Position numbers and translations under genes: made by a program
The notes under the pieces: generated by a model
Seen by the model: the letters and a program-made list of their open reading frames with translations, nothing else
What the model was told of the DNA's origin: nothing
The model's database searches: none
In this document: piece by piece, positions 17,633 to 26,200 of the stretch
Position numbering within the stretch: the stretch's first letter is position 1
Layout: each line of letters starts with the position of its first letter
Assembly (NCBI RefSeq): GCF_001642995.1
Contig: NZ_LOHS01000076.1
Span: 62,001 to 126,000, forward strand
Length of the DNA: 64,000 bases
Direction of reading: 5' to 3'
DNA from: Streptomyces jeddahensis
GTDB taxonomy: Bacteria > Actinomycetota > Actinomycetes > Streptomycetales > Streptomycetaceae

Positions 17633-18307
17633 ATGACCTCCGCAGCCGGTACCCGGGCGTATCGACGGCTCAGCGTGGAGGAGCGGCGCAGCCAGCTCAT
17701 CGACGCCGCGCTGTCCCTCTTCGCGCACCGCGCGCCCGAGGACGTCTCGCTCGACGACGTCGCGGAGGCGGCGGGGGTGTCGCGCCCGCTCGTCTACCGC
17801 TACTTCCCCGGCGGCAAGCAGCAGTTGTACGAGGCCGCGCTGCGGTCGGCCGCAGACGCCCTGCAGCTGTGCTTCGAGGAGCCCCCCGAGGGCCCGCTGA
17901 CCCGGCGGCTGTCCCGCGCGCTGGACCGCTACCTCGCCTTCGTGGACGAGCACGACGCCGGGTTCAGCGCCCTGCTGCAGGGCGGCAGCGTCGTGGAGAC
18001 CTCGCGTACGACCGCCATCGTGGACGGCGTGCGCAGGGCAGCCGCCGAACAGGTCCTGTCCCACCTTGGGGTGACCGAGCCGGGGGCGCGGCTGCGGATG
18101 ACCGTACGGGTGTGGATCACCACCGTCGAGGCCGCGTCGCTGATCTGGCTGGACGAGGACAAGCAGCCGCCGCGGGAGGAACTGCGGGACTGGCTCGTCG
18201 AACAGTTCGTCGCCGTACTCACGGTGACCGCGGGGCGGGACCCGGGGACCGCCGATGTGCTGCGGGACGTGCTGTCCCAGGAGGCCGCCGACGGGCCGGG
18301 TTTGTGA
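17633..18307 (+). CDS. TetR-family transcriptional regulator
   Basis: A 224-residue repressor-like protein. The N-terminal HTH reads RRSQLIDAALSLFAHRAPEDVSLDDVAEAAGVSRPLVYRYFPGGKQQLY, the standard TetR pattern with the YRYF recognition end. The C-terminal ~150 residues are a helical ligand/dimer domain with the WITTVEAASLIWLDE stretch usual in this actinobacterial subgroup. It starts 38 bp after the AurF-like gene and probably shares its transcript. The likely targets are the two divergent ferritin-fold genes, perhaps through the palindrome at 16575-16586. Confidence 0.9.
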   Translation: MTSAAGTRAYRRLSVEERRSQLIDAALSLFAHRAPEDVSLDDVAEAAGVSRPLVYRYFPGGKQQLYEAALRSAADALQLCFEEPPEGPLTRRLSRALDRYLAFVDEHDAGFSALLQGGSVVETSRTTAIVDGVRRAAAEQVLSHLGVTEPGARLRMTVRVWITTVEAASLIWLDEDKQPPREELRDWLVEQFVAVLTVTAGRDPGTADVLRDVLSQEAADGPGL

Positions 18308-18317
18308 CACTGGTGCC

Positions 18318-18599
18318 ATGAAGAGCGAGAACACCCCCTTCGTGGGCGGGCCACTGGACGGCCGCGTCCTGCCGGTGCTGCTCGGGATCACCGGTCACCC
18401 CCCGAAGGTGTACCGGGTACCGGTGCCGGACGCCGCGGGCGGTCCGCCGACCGTGCTCGTCTACCGCCGGGTTCCGGTGGATCCCGGCGGCCGGACCCTG
18501 TCGCTGCACCGGGGGTGGAGGTACGAGTTCGATCCGGAGGGGGAGGCCGAGGCCCGCTCAGGGCTCCGGTGGCCCTGGTCGAAGCCGGGTCGGCGGTGA
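18318..18599 (+). CDS. Small conserved-looking hypothetical protein
   Basis: A 93-residue protein that begins 10 bp after the TetR stop. The opening TPFVGGPLDGRVLPVLLG and the tyrosine/valine-rich middle (KVYRVPVP, VLVYRRVPV) look like a real, folded small beta protein, and codon use has the expected third-position GC. I do not recognise its family. It probably lies in the same transcript as the TetR gene. There is no signal peptide or membrane segment. Confidence 0.6.
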   Translation: MKSENTPFVGGPLDGRVLPVLLGITGHPPKVYRVPVPDAAGGPPTVLVYRRVPVDPGGRTLSLHRGWRYEFDPEGEAEARSGLRWPWSKPGRR

Positions 18600-18790
18600 G
18601 TGAAGCCTGGGGATCGAGCCGGCGCTGACTGCCGCCTGAGGATCGGGATCCCGCCACGCCCCCTTATGCCGGTAGCCGTCTGACGGCCGCCAAGTCCCTT
18701 GCCGCGCCGCACGTCCGAGCACACTTTCGCCCTGTGGGAAAGCACGCTCACGGCGCTCGCGGTGAAGGAGCGACCGAAGGAGTGGACGAT

Positions 18791-18817
18791 TTGATCCACG
18801 TTGCCCAGTTGTAGGGT
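18791..18817 (+). promoter_or_regulatory. Putative housekeeping-type promoter of the NlpC/P60 gene
   Basis: TTGATC at 18791 and TAGGGT at 18812 are spaced 15 bp, close to the Streptomyces principal-sigma pattern. They lie about 75 bp upstream of the GTG start. The GTAGGGTATTT string is also found upstream of the gene starting at 61092 (minus strand, TAGGGT at 61135-61130). The rest of 18600-18790 shows no gene; I looked for a c-di-AMP riboswitch and did not find its conserved boxes. Confidence 0.4.
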
Positions 18818-18889
18818 ATTTCCTCTCGTGCCTGGTTGCATGCTCACCGTGGTGGATGGACGACCCACCCCCCAAGCGGAGGTGATGAC

Positions 18890-20071
18890 GTGTCAGGCAA
18901 ACTTCTGCGGCTGGTCTGCACCGGGGCGGCGACGGCGGCGCTGGCGGTCGGGAACACGGGCACGGGCACGCTGGGCGCTCCCGCCTCCGCCGCCGGTTCC
19001 GCGGCGGTCACCTCACCCGGGCCCGGCGGGCGGTCCGTCTCCCAGCTGCTGAAAGACCTTCAGAGCCTGTATCGCAGCGCCGAGAAGGCCACGGAGACGT
19101 ACAACGGGACCGCGGAGAAACTGAAACGGCAGCGCGCCGAGGTCGCCAGGCTCGACGCCCGGCTGGCCAAGGCGCGTCTCGATCTGTACGACAGCCGGGA
19201 GGCCGCCGGACGGCTGGCCCGGCAGCAGTACCAGGGCAGCAGCGACATCTCCCCGTACGTCCAGCTGCTCCTCGCCCGCGATGTGCAGCAGGCGCTCGAC
19301 CAGGGACATGTGATCCAGCGCGTGGCCAGGGAACGGGCCGCCACCGTCGACCGGCTGGTCCGCGGCGAGCAGCACGCCGACACGCTGGCGACCCGCGCAC
19401 GCAGCGCACTCGACCGGCAACTCTCGCTCGCCGAGCAGCAGAAGAAGGACCGCGACACGGTACGGAAGCGGCTGGCGGACGTCGAGCGGCTGATCGCCTC
19501 GCTGAAGGCCGAGCAGCTCGCCCGGCTGCGGCGGGCCGAGGAGGCCGAGGCGGCCAGGGCCCAGCAGCAGTTCCTCGCAGCCGGGCTGCTGAGCGGTTCG
19601 CGGACGCCGTCTCAGAGCGGGGCCGAGGCGCTGCGGTACGCCGTACGGCAGATCGGCAAGCCGTACCAGTGGGGGGCCGAGGGGCCCTCGTCGTTCGACT
19701 GCTCAGGGCTGACCTCGCAGGCGTGGGCCCACGCGGGGCGGACCATCCCGCGGACCAGCCAGCAGCAGTGGGCGCAACTGCCGCGGGTGTCCCTGCGGAA
19801 CCTCCGGCCCGGGGACCTCGTCATCTACTTCCGCGACGCCACGCATGTGGCGATCTACCTCGGCAACGGCCTGGTGGTCCAGGCCCCGCGGCCCGGCGCG
19901 AAGGTGAAGGTCTCCCCCATCGCGGCGAACCCCGTACTGGGCGCCGTCCGCCCGGACCCCGGCCGCAAGGCCCTGGCGAAGAAGTCATATGTGCCGCCTG
20001 AGCTGCCGCGGGGGGCTACGGCGGGGGCGGACACGGGGTATGGGGCAGCCTCCGGCCCGGGAGGCGGGTGA
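18890..20071 (+). CDS. Secreted NlpC/P60 peptidoglycan endopeptidase (RipA-like)
   Basis: Cuts stem peptides of peptidoglycan outside the cell. The 393 residues start with a signal peptide (SGKLLRLVCTGAATAALAVG...). A long coiled coil (~45-255) follows, rich in Glu/Arg/Ala/Leu, e.g. QQALDQGHVIQRVARERAAT. The NlpC/P60 domain covers ~265-375, with the catalytic Cys in SSFDCSGLTS, His in THVAIYLGNG and the polar third residue downstream. A short disordered tail ends the chain. The GTG start is 7 bases from GGAGG. Such coiled-coil/NlpC proteins act in cell separation and are held inactive by the coil until needed. It is a single-gene unit. Confidence 0.92.
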   Translation: MSGKLLRLVCTGAATAALAVGNTGTGTLGAPASAAGSAAVTSPGPGGRSVSQLLKDLQSLYRSAEKATETYNGTAEKLKRQRAEVARLDARLAKARLDLYDSREAAGRLARQQYQGSSDISPYVQLLLARDVQQALDQGHVIQRVARERAATVDRLVRGEQHADTLATRARSALDRQLSLAEQQKKDRDTVRKRLADVERLIASLKAEQLARLRRAEEAEAARAQQQFLAAGLLSGSRTPSQSGAEALRYAVRQIGKPYQWGAEGPSSFDCSGLTSQAWAHAGRTIPRTSQQQWAQLPRVSLRNLRPGDLVIYFRDATHVAIYLGNGLVVQAPRPGAKVKVSPIAANPVLGAVRPDPGRKALAKKSYVPPELPRGATAGADTGYGAASGPGGG

Positions 20072-20119
20072 CACCACCACCTGCCGGTGGGTGGTTCCGC
20101 CACCTGCCGGTGGGACCGA

Positions 20120-20210
20120 CCGTTGTGGGCAATCGTTCCGCAGGGCTGGGGGCACCTCCCAGCGGTAGCTGGGGGAGGGTGGGCACAACCCACGACGGCG
20201 GGTGCCCTCG
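20120..20210 (+). repeat. Intergenic hairpin repeat, copy C
   Basis: Contains the 31-bp core at 20147-20177, preceded by GTTGTGGGCAATCGTTCCGC and followed by GGGTGGGCACAACCCACGACG. It is the inverted match of 12890-12981 and shares the core of 8268-8298. It lies between convergent genes, as both other copies do. The whole gap 20072-20284 holds no gene I can support. Confidence 0.8.
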
Positions 20211-20284
20211 CGTACGGCCTCAGCGCAGCTTCGGGGGGCGCCCCGGTACCCGGAAACCCCGGGTACCGGAAGAACGGGGGCAGG

Positions 20285-21538
20285 CTACGCCTGCGCCACC
20301 GAGGCGAGGTACGCCTCCGTCTTCGCCGGCTCATAGAAGAAGTTCTCGAAGTCCGCCGGTTCGTTGAACCCGTTGGCGAACCGATCAGCCACCGGCTGAA
20401 GCTCCCCCGCCGCACCGATGAGGTTCAGGACATGCTCCGGCGGCACGCCGAGCATCGCGTTCGTCCACTTCGTGACGTGCTGCGCAGTCTCCCAGTACCG
20501 GTCGAACGTCCCCTGCATCCACTCCTCGTCGAACGGCTTCTCCCCGTGCTCGAGGATCGACGCGAGATACGACGCCGCGCACTTGGAGGCGGAGTTGGAG
20601 CCCTGACCCGTGATCGGGTCGTTGGCCACGACGACGTCGGCGACGCCGAGGACCGCCCCGCCACCGGGCAGGCGGCCGATGGGCTTGCGGACGGTCGGCG
20701 CGTACCGCCCGGCCAGCGTGCCGTTCGCGTCGGTCAGCTCGACCTTGGTGGCCCGGGCGTACTCCCACGGCGTGAACTTCTCCATCAGCTCCAGCGTCAG
20801 CGCCAGGTGCTCGGACGGGTCCTTGACGCCCTGGAAGACGTCCAGCGGGCCACCGGGGATGCCCTCCCAGAAGAGGATGTCGGCGCGGCCCGACGTGGTG
20901 AGGGTCGGCATGACGAAGAGCTCGCCGACGCCCGGCACCAGGTTGCAGCGCACCGCGTCGAACTCGGGGTGCTCGGGGCGCGGGCCGAGCCCGTGGACGT
21001 AGGCGACGGCGAGGGCGCGCTGCGGCTCCGCGTACGGGGAGCGGGAGGCGTCCCGGCCGAACATCGACACGACCTCGCCCTTGCCCGCCGCGACGAGCAC
21101 GAGGTCGTACGTGCGGGAGAAGTAGTCCAGGTCGGACACGGCGGCGCCGTGGATGACGAGCTGCCCGCCCCGCTGTGCGAACGTCTCCATCCAGCCGGCC
21201 ATCTTCACGCGCTGGTCGACGGACTGGGCGTACCCGTCGAGCTTGCCGACCCAGTCGATGGCGCGCTGCGACGGGCCCGGGTCGAAGGAGCCGGGGGCGG
21301 CGACGGAGACGCCGAGGCCCTCGATCTTCGGGGCCTGCGGCTCCCAGAAGTTCAGCTGCAGGTCGCGCTCGTGCTGGAGCGCGGTGTGGAACATGCACTG
21401 CGTGGACATGACCCGGCCGGACCGGATCTCGTCCGCCGTACGGTTGGACATCAGGGTGACCTCGTACCCGTGCGACTGGAGTCCGAGGGCGATCTGGAGC
21501 CCGGACTGGCCGGCTCCGACGACGAGTATCTTCCGCAT
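20285..21538 (-). CDS. Styrene-monooxygenase-like FAD monooxygenase (StyA type)
   Basis: A 417-residue flavoprotein. The N-terminal Rossmann motif ILVVGAGQSGLQIALGL binds FAD. The body contains STQCMFHTALQHERDL, FWEGIPGGPLDVF and the late substrate/FAD motif GQGSNSASKCAASYL (DPITGQGSNS), all as in the StyA family of two-component epoxidases, which take reduced FAD from a separate reductase. No reductase gene is adjacent. It lies 110 bp downstream of the conservon GTPase gene, in the same direction. Some conservons carry cytochrome P450 genes at this position, so the enzyme may be the output partner of the signalling module. The true substrate is unknown. Confidence 0.85.
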   Translation of the reverse strand: MRKILVVGAGQSGLQIALGLQSHGYEVTLMSNRTADEIRSGRVMSTQCMFHTALQHERDLQLNFWEPQAPKIEGLGVSVAAPGSFDPGPSQRAIDWVGKLDGYAQSVDQRVKMAGWMETFAQRGGQLVIHGAAVSDLDYFSRTYDLVLVAAGKGEVVSMFGRDASRSPYAEPQRALAVAYVHGLGPRPEHPEFDAVRCNLVPGVGELFVMPTLTTSGRADILFWEGIPGGPLDVFQGVKDPSEHLALTLELMEKFTPWEYARATKVELTDANGTLAGRYAPTVRKPIGRLPGGGAVLGVADVVVANDPITGQGSNSASKCAASYLASILEHGEKPFDEEWMQGTFDRYWETAQHVTKWTNAMLGVPPEHVLNLIGAAGELQPVADRFANGFNEPADFENFFYEPAKTEAYLASVAQA

Positions 21539-21648
21539 GGCGGGGTCTCTTCTTCCTACTGGGGTGAACTGGCCGGACCTGTGGATGGATGGGGTGGGGG
21601 GTCAGGTCCTGCGGGTGACGGCCCTGGCGGCGGCCCGGGGCCGGAGGT

Positions 21649-22293
21649 TCATTCGGGGGCGGCGTCCAGCGCGTGGCCGACCAGCGCAAGCAGCGTCTCG
21701 ACCACGGAGATCCGCTGTCGCGCGTCCATGATCAGAACCGGTATGTGCGGCGGTATCGTCAGCGCCTCGCGCACATCCTCGGCCTGGAACCGCTCCGTGC
21801 CGTCGAAGTGGTTGACGGCCACGACGTACGGCAGTCCGCAGCTCTCGAAGTAGTCGAGGGCCGGGAAGCAGTCCGGCAGACGCCGCGTGTCGGCGAGGAC
21901 CACCGCGCCGATGGCCCCGCGCACCAGGTCGTCCCACATGAACCAGAAGCGCTGCTGGCCGGGCGTACCGAAGAGGTACAGGACGAGGTCGTCGTCGAGC
22001 GTGATGCGGCCGAAGTCCATCGCGACCGTGGTGGTCGTCTTGTCCGGCGTCGCGGCCAGGTCGTCGGTGTCCTCGCTGGCCTGCGTCATCAGCGCCTCCG
22101 TCTGGAGGGGCTGGATCTCCGAGACCGCGGTGACCAGCGTGGTCTTGCCGACGCCGAAGCCGCCCGCCACCACGATCTTGGTGGCGATGGGGGCGCGCGT
22201 CCGGTCGGTCTGCCAGGCCTGCAGTTCCTCCTCGGGTTCCACACCGCCCGCATACGGGTCGGAGGGGAGCAGTTCAGAGACGGCGGAGTCCAC
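21649..22293 (-). CDS. cvnD: Conservon GTPase (CvnD)
   Basis: A 214-residue P-loop GTPase of the MglA-like group and the fourth gene of the conservon. The Walker A motif is GGFGVGKTTLV (~44). The switch/DxxG-equivalent region is YLFGTPGQQRFWFMWDDLV (~108), and the guanine-specificity motif is NHFDG (~161). CvnD proteins associate with the sensor kinase, roadblock and DUF742 proteins at the membrane. The GTG start at 22293 lies 20 bp inside the end of cvnC, so translation is coupled. A Glu-rich start (EPEEELQAWQ) precedes the G domain. Confidence 0.93.
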   Translation of the reverse strand: MDSAVSELLPSDPYAGGVEPEEELQAWQTDRTRAPIATKIVVAGGFGVGKTTLVTAVSEIQPLQTEALMTQASEDTDDLAATPDKTTTTVAMDFGRITLDDDLVLYLFGTPGQQRFWFMWDDLVRGAIGAVVLADTRRLPDCFPALDYFESCGLPYVVAVNHFDGTERFQAEDVREALTIPPHIPVLIMDARQRISVVETLLALVGHALDAAPE

Positions 22294-22681
22294 CCAGCAC
22301 CCTTTCCAGCAGCGCGCGGTTCGGCTGTCCCGGGCCGTGGCCGGTTCCGTACACGCGGATCTTTCCCTGGTCCGCGAGGTCGCTCAGGAGTACGCGGACC
22401 ACGCCGAGCGGCATCTTCAGCAGCGCGGCGATCTCGGCCACCGTGCGCATCCGGCGGCAGAGCTCGACGATGGCCCGCATCTCGGGCATGACGCGCGTGG
22501 ACAGCGAGCCGTTGGTGAGCTCGAGGCGCTCCTCGGGGGCGTCGAGAGCGGCCACGAACGTCTCGACGAGCAGCACGTGCCCGAAGCGGGTGCGGCCGCC
22601 CGTGAGCGAGTAGGGGCGTACCCGGGCCGGTTTGCGGTCGCCGCCTCTGGTCGGCAGCTTCGACGGTTTCGACGTGGTCAC
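22274..22681 (-). CDS. cvnC: Conservon DUF742 protein (CvnC)
   Basis: A 135-residue conservon component with the DUF742 winged-helix-like fold. The segment RVRPYSLTGGRTR opens the domain, and MRTVAEIAALLKMPLGVVRVLLSDLADQGKI is the HTH-like middle that defines it. It is thought to work with CvnB and CvnD as an effector or adaptor; DNA binding has not been shown to my knowledge. Its GTG overlaps the cvnB stop codon (GTGA) and its end overlaps cvnD. The basic N-terminus (SKPSKLPTRGGDRKPAR) is a common feature. Confidence 0.93.
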   Translation of the reverse strand: MTTSKPSKLPTRGGDRKPARVRPYSLTGGRTRFGHVLLVETFVAALDAPEERLELTNGSLSTRVMPEMRAIVELCRRMRTVAEIAALLKMPLGVVRVLLSDLADQGKIRVYGTGHGPGQPNRALLERVLGGLRRL

Positions 22682-23244
22682 TTGGCGCTCTCCATCGACT
22701 TGCTCCCTATCGGCTCGCTCTGCATCGACCGGCGCAGTTCACTGCGGAGTTCGGGGGTGAGCACATGTCCGGCACGGCCGACGAAGAGCGCCATGTGGTA
22801 CGCGACGACGCTCATGTCGCAGTCCGGGTTGGCATGCGCGCCGAGCAGGGAGCCGTCGCTGATGGACATGACGAAGAGGCTGCCCTCGTCCATCGCGACC
22901 ATGGTCTGCTTGACGTTGCCGAAGCCCATCACCTTGGCCGCACCGATGGTGAGGCTGCCGACGCCGGAGACGATGGTGGCGAGGTCCGCGCTGGACCCCC
23001 GGGGGCCCTGCGACCTGGCGGCCGGCTGCTCCGCATGGCGTCCGGGGTCTGAGGAGAGCAGCAGCAGCCCGTCGGAGGACACGACGGCGACGGACAGCAG
23101 TCCCGGCACCTCCTCGACGAGGTTGGCGAGCAGCCACTGCAGGTTGCGGGCTTCACGGCTCAGTCCGTGCCGGCTCGGGGATCCGTCCGTACGGTCGGTG
23201 CTGGGCGTACTGGGAGTGCTGGGCGTACGCGCGGGCGCAGTCAA
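22678..23244 (-). CDS. cvnB: Conservon roadblock/LC7 protein (CvnB)
   Basis: A 188-residue roadblock/LC7 domain protein. The segment from ~30, LQWLLANLVEEVPGLLSVAVVSSDGLLLLSS, begins the fold; FGNVKQTMVAMDEGSLFVMSISDGS is the central strand pair. In MglB-like systems this protein regulates the GTPase (CvnD). The start is TTG at 23244, with a strong GAGGAGG seven bases upstream. It overlaps the cvnA stop in TTGA, so this rare start codon seems real. The Thr/Pro/Ser-rich first 20 residues are probably disordered. Confidence 0.92.
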   Translation of the reverse strand: MTAPARTPSTPSTPSTDRTDGSPSRHGLSREARNLQWLLANLVEEVPGLLSVAVVSSDGLLLLSSDPGRHAEQPAARSQGPRGSSADLATIVSGVGSLTIGAAKVMGFGNVKQTMVAMDEGSLFVMSISDGSLLGAHANPDCDMSVVAYHMALFVGRAGHVLTPELRSELRRSMQSEPIGSKSMESAK

Positions 23245-26200
23245 CTGCTTGCCTCCTCGACTGTGTCCCCCTTGGCTTCGTCGGTAGTACGTGCGATGGG
23301 TCCCGGCTGCGGAGTTCCGTACGCCGCCTGCGCCGCCCCGGACGCCCCCTGCGGCACCTCGGCCGCAGCCCCCGACGGCCAGGCCGCCGGCCCCTCGGCC
23401 ATCGGCTCCGGCGACCAGAACGCCCGCTCCCGCGACTCGGCCATCCCCTCGGGCGCCTCCACCGTCCGCTCCCGCGACTCGGCGGCCCTCTGCTCCGGCA
23501 CCGCGACCGTCGGGAGCTGCGGCGGCTCCGGTGACTCGAACAGCGAGGGCTGCGGCGGCTCGCCGAGCGGCTCCGGCGTCTCGGCCGTCGAGGGCTGCGG
23601 CGACTCGCCGAGCGGCTCCGGCGTCTCGGCCGTCGAGGGCTGCGGCCTCTCGCTGAGCGGCTCCGGCGTCTCGGCCGTCGAGGGCTGCGGCCTCTCGCTG
23701 AGCGGCTCCGGTGTCCGGGCCGTGGGCGCCGGTGACTCGGCTCCCTCTACGGCGAGTTCGGCCTCGACGTCGCGGCGGCCCGCCTGGGAGCCCTGCTGGA
23801 AGCCGCCGAGCCGGCGGCGCAGGGCCTCGGCGTCCACGGAACCGCTGCGTGGCTTCGGCACGGACGCGGCAGGTGCGACCCTGGGCGTCCGCTTGGGCAG
23901 TCCCTTGCCGGTGACCCGGTCCCAGGTGGGCGGCTGGAGCGGGGATTGCGGCTGCTCCGCGGACGGCTGGCGCCCGGCACCGGGCTCCTCGCCTTCGTCG
24001 GCCGCCCGCTCGTGGGTGTCCCGGTCGTCGGCGGCACGCCGTGCCTCGGCGGCGGCCCGTCCGTATACGTCGCCGTCGGCGGTCCCACCGGATGCTCCGT
24101 CTTCGCCGCCGTCGCCTGCGCCGCGGTCCTGCTCGGCCGTGGCCCCGGCCTCGCGCAAGGACTGCTCCGCCGCGGAGATGAGCGGATCGCGCCCCGGGCG
24201 CCCCGGCAGCACGTTCGAGTTGGCCTCGGCCTCCGAGCCGGGCAGGGCCAGGGCGGGTGCGCCACCGACCACGGGGGCGGCCGTGGGCGCCGAGATCCCG
24301 GGCGCCGCGGCGAGCAGGGCCTTGGGCAGCACGGCGACGGCCGTGATGCCCCCGTGCTTCTGCTCCCGCAGCTGCACCCGCAGCCCGTGCCGTGCGGCCA
24401 GCCGCGCCACCACGTACAGGCCGAGCCCCAGCCCGTCGTCGCCGTCCCGGTCGTAGTCGTCTTCCGGGTCGAACGCGGCGAGGCGGGTGTTGACCTCCTG
24501 CAGCCGCTCGTCGGTCATGCCGATGCCCTCGTCCTGGACCGAGAGCATCACCTCGCCGTTCTCCAGGAGCCAGCCGGAGACCTCGACGGAGGCGTCGGGC
24601 GGCGAGAACGACGTGGCGTTCTCGAGCAGTTCGGCGATGAGATGGCTCAGATCGTCCGCGGCGAAACCGGCCACATGGGCGTGCGGCGGAAGCGAGGAGA
24701 TACGGACCCGCTCGTACCGCTCGATCTCACTGACCGCGGCCCGCACGACGTCGACGAGCGGGACCGGCCCCGGGTTGTGGTGGCCGTGCTCGGTGCCCGC
24801 GAGGACCAGCAGGTTCTCGCTGTGGCGGCGCATGACGGTCGCCAGATGGTCGAGCTTGAAGAGCGTGGACAGCCGCTCGGGATCCTGCTCGCGCTCCTCA
24901 AGCCGCTCGATGATCGCGAGCTGCCGTTCGACGAGGCCGAGCGTGCGCAGCGAGAGGTTCACGAACGTGGAGTGGATGCTGTCACGCATCCGCTCCAGAC
25001 CGGCCTGGGCGTCGGCGAGCTGGGCGCGCAGCGCCTCGCGCTCGTCGGCCATGGTCTGCCGCTGGCCGACAAGGTGCTTGCGGTCGGCCTCGAACGTCGC
25101 GAGGCGCTCGTGGAAGCCGACCGCGTGGGCGTGCAGCGCGTTGACGGAGCGTACGACCTGCGCGAACTCGTCGTTGCGGCCGGTGAACCGGACCGGTTCC
25201 TCCGCGGCCGGGTCGGCGGCGACGCGGGCCGAGCCGATGCGCAGGACGGCGAGCGGGCGGGTGAGCGTACGGGCCATGGCCATGGAGACGCCGACCGCGA
25301 CCAGCAGGCAGACGCCGACCAGCGCGATACGGATCTCCAGCGCCGTCACGTCGTCGTCGCGCAGCTGGGCCAGGTCCTTGGTGCGCCGGTCGTTGAGGGA
25401 CGCCTCGACGCCGCGCATCAGGTCGACACGGGCGGAAAGGGCCGCGTCGAGCTTCTTGGCGCTGTAGCGGAGGTCCGCGGCGGACAGCTTCGGCTGGTCG
25501 GTGAGGCGGGCGAGGTACTTCTCCGCGGCGGTGACGTCCGGGCCGTTGACCGTCGAGTCGTACCGGGCGCGGTCGGCTGACGGGGCGGAATCCTGGAAGT
25601 CGGCGAGGGCGGCCTGCTCCCGCAGGCGGGCCAGCTGGGCGGCGGCGCTGAGCTCGTTACGGGCCTTCGTGGCGGCGGCCGACTCGGTGGCGACGGTGGC
25701 GGGCAGGCCGGTGACCGGGTCGATCGTGGTGGTGGTCCTGGTGTTCCGGGGCACCGCGTAGGCGGCGAGCAGGAGCCCGCGGGCGGCCGCCGCCTGCTCG
25801 ACGGCGCTGTCGAGATCGACCAGGGCATGCGCTCCGGAGCCCGCGCGGGGCGGCAGCTGGTCGGCCAGCTCCTCGGCGAGGGCGTGCAGTTCGGTGATGA
25901 CCTCGGAGTACGCCGCATGGACTTCGAGAGCAGTGCTCTTGCCGGTGAGCGCTGTTCTCCGTACGGCCGCGATGTCCTCGATGTCGCGGAGCAGCGCGGC
26001 GGGGGCGTCGGTGCGCAGTTCGCCGGCCTGCCGGTCCACGCGGGCGCTGCGCTGCTCGGAGAGGCCCTGGCCCTCCGGGCGGCCGGCGGCGATGTAGGAG
26101 GTGACCTCGTCGCGTTCGTCGGCCAGGGAGTGGGCGAGGGTGAGAGCCTGCTGCGTCTGCTCGGAGAGCGTCACCAGCCGCTGCGATTCATGCAGTTGCC

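Noticed and set aside
18600..18889. c-di-AMP (ydaO-type) riboswitch before the NlpC/P60 gene
   Set aside because: Such switches are common before these genes in actinobacteria, but I could not find the conserved boxes; only a possible promoter is visible.
23548..23727. CRISPR-like array
   Set aside because: The repeats adjoin without unique spacers and are in frame with the cvnA tail; they are protein-coding tandem repeats.
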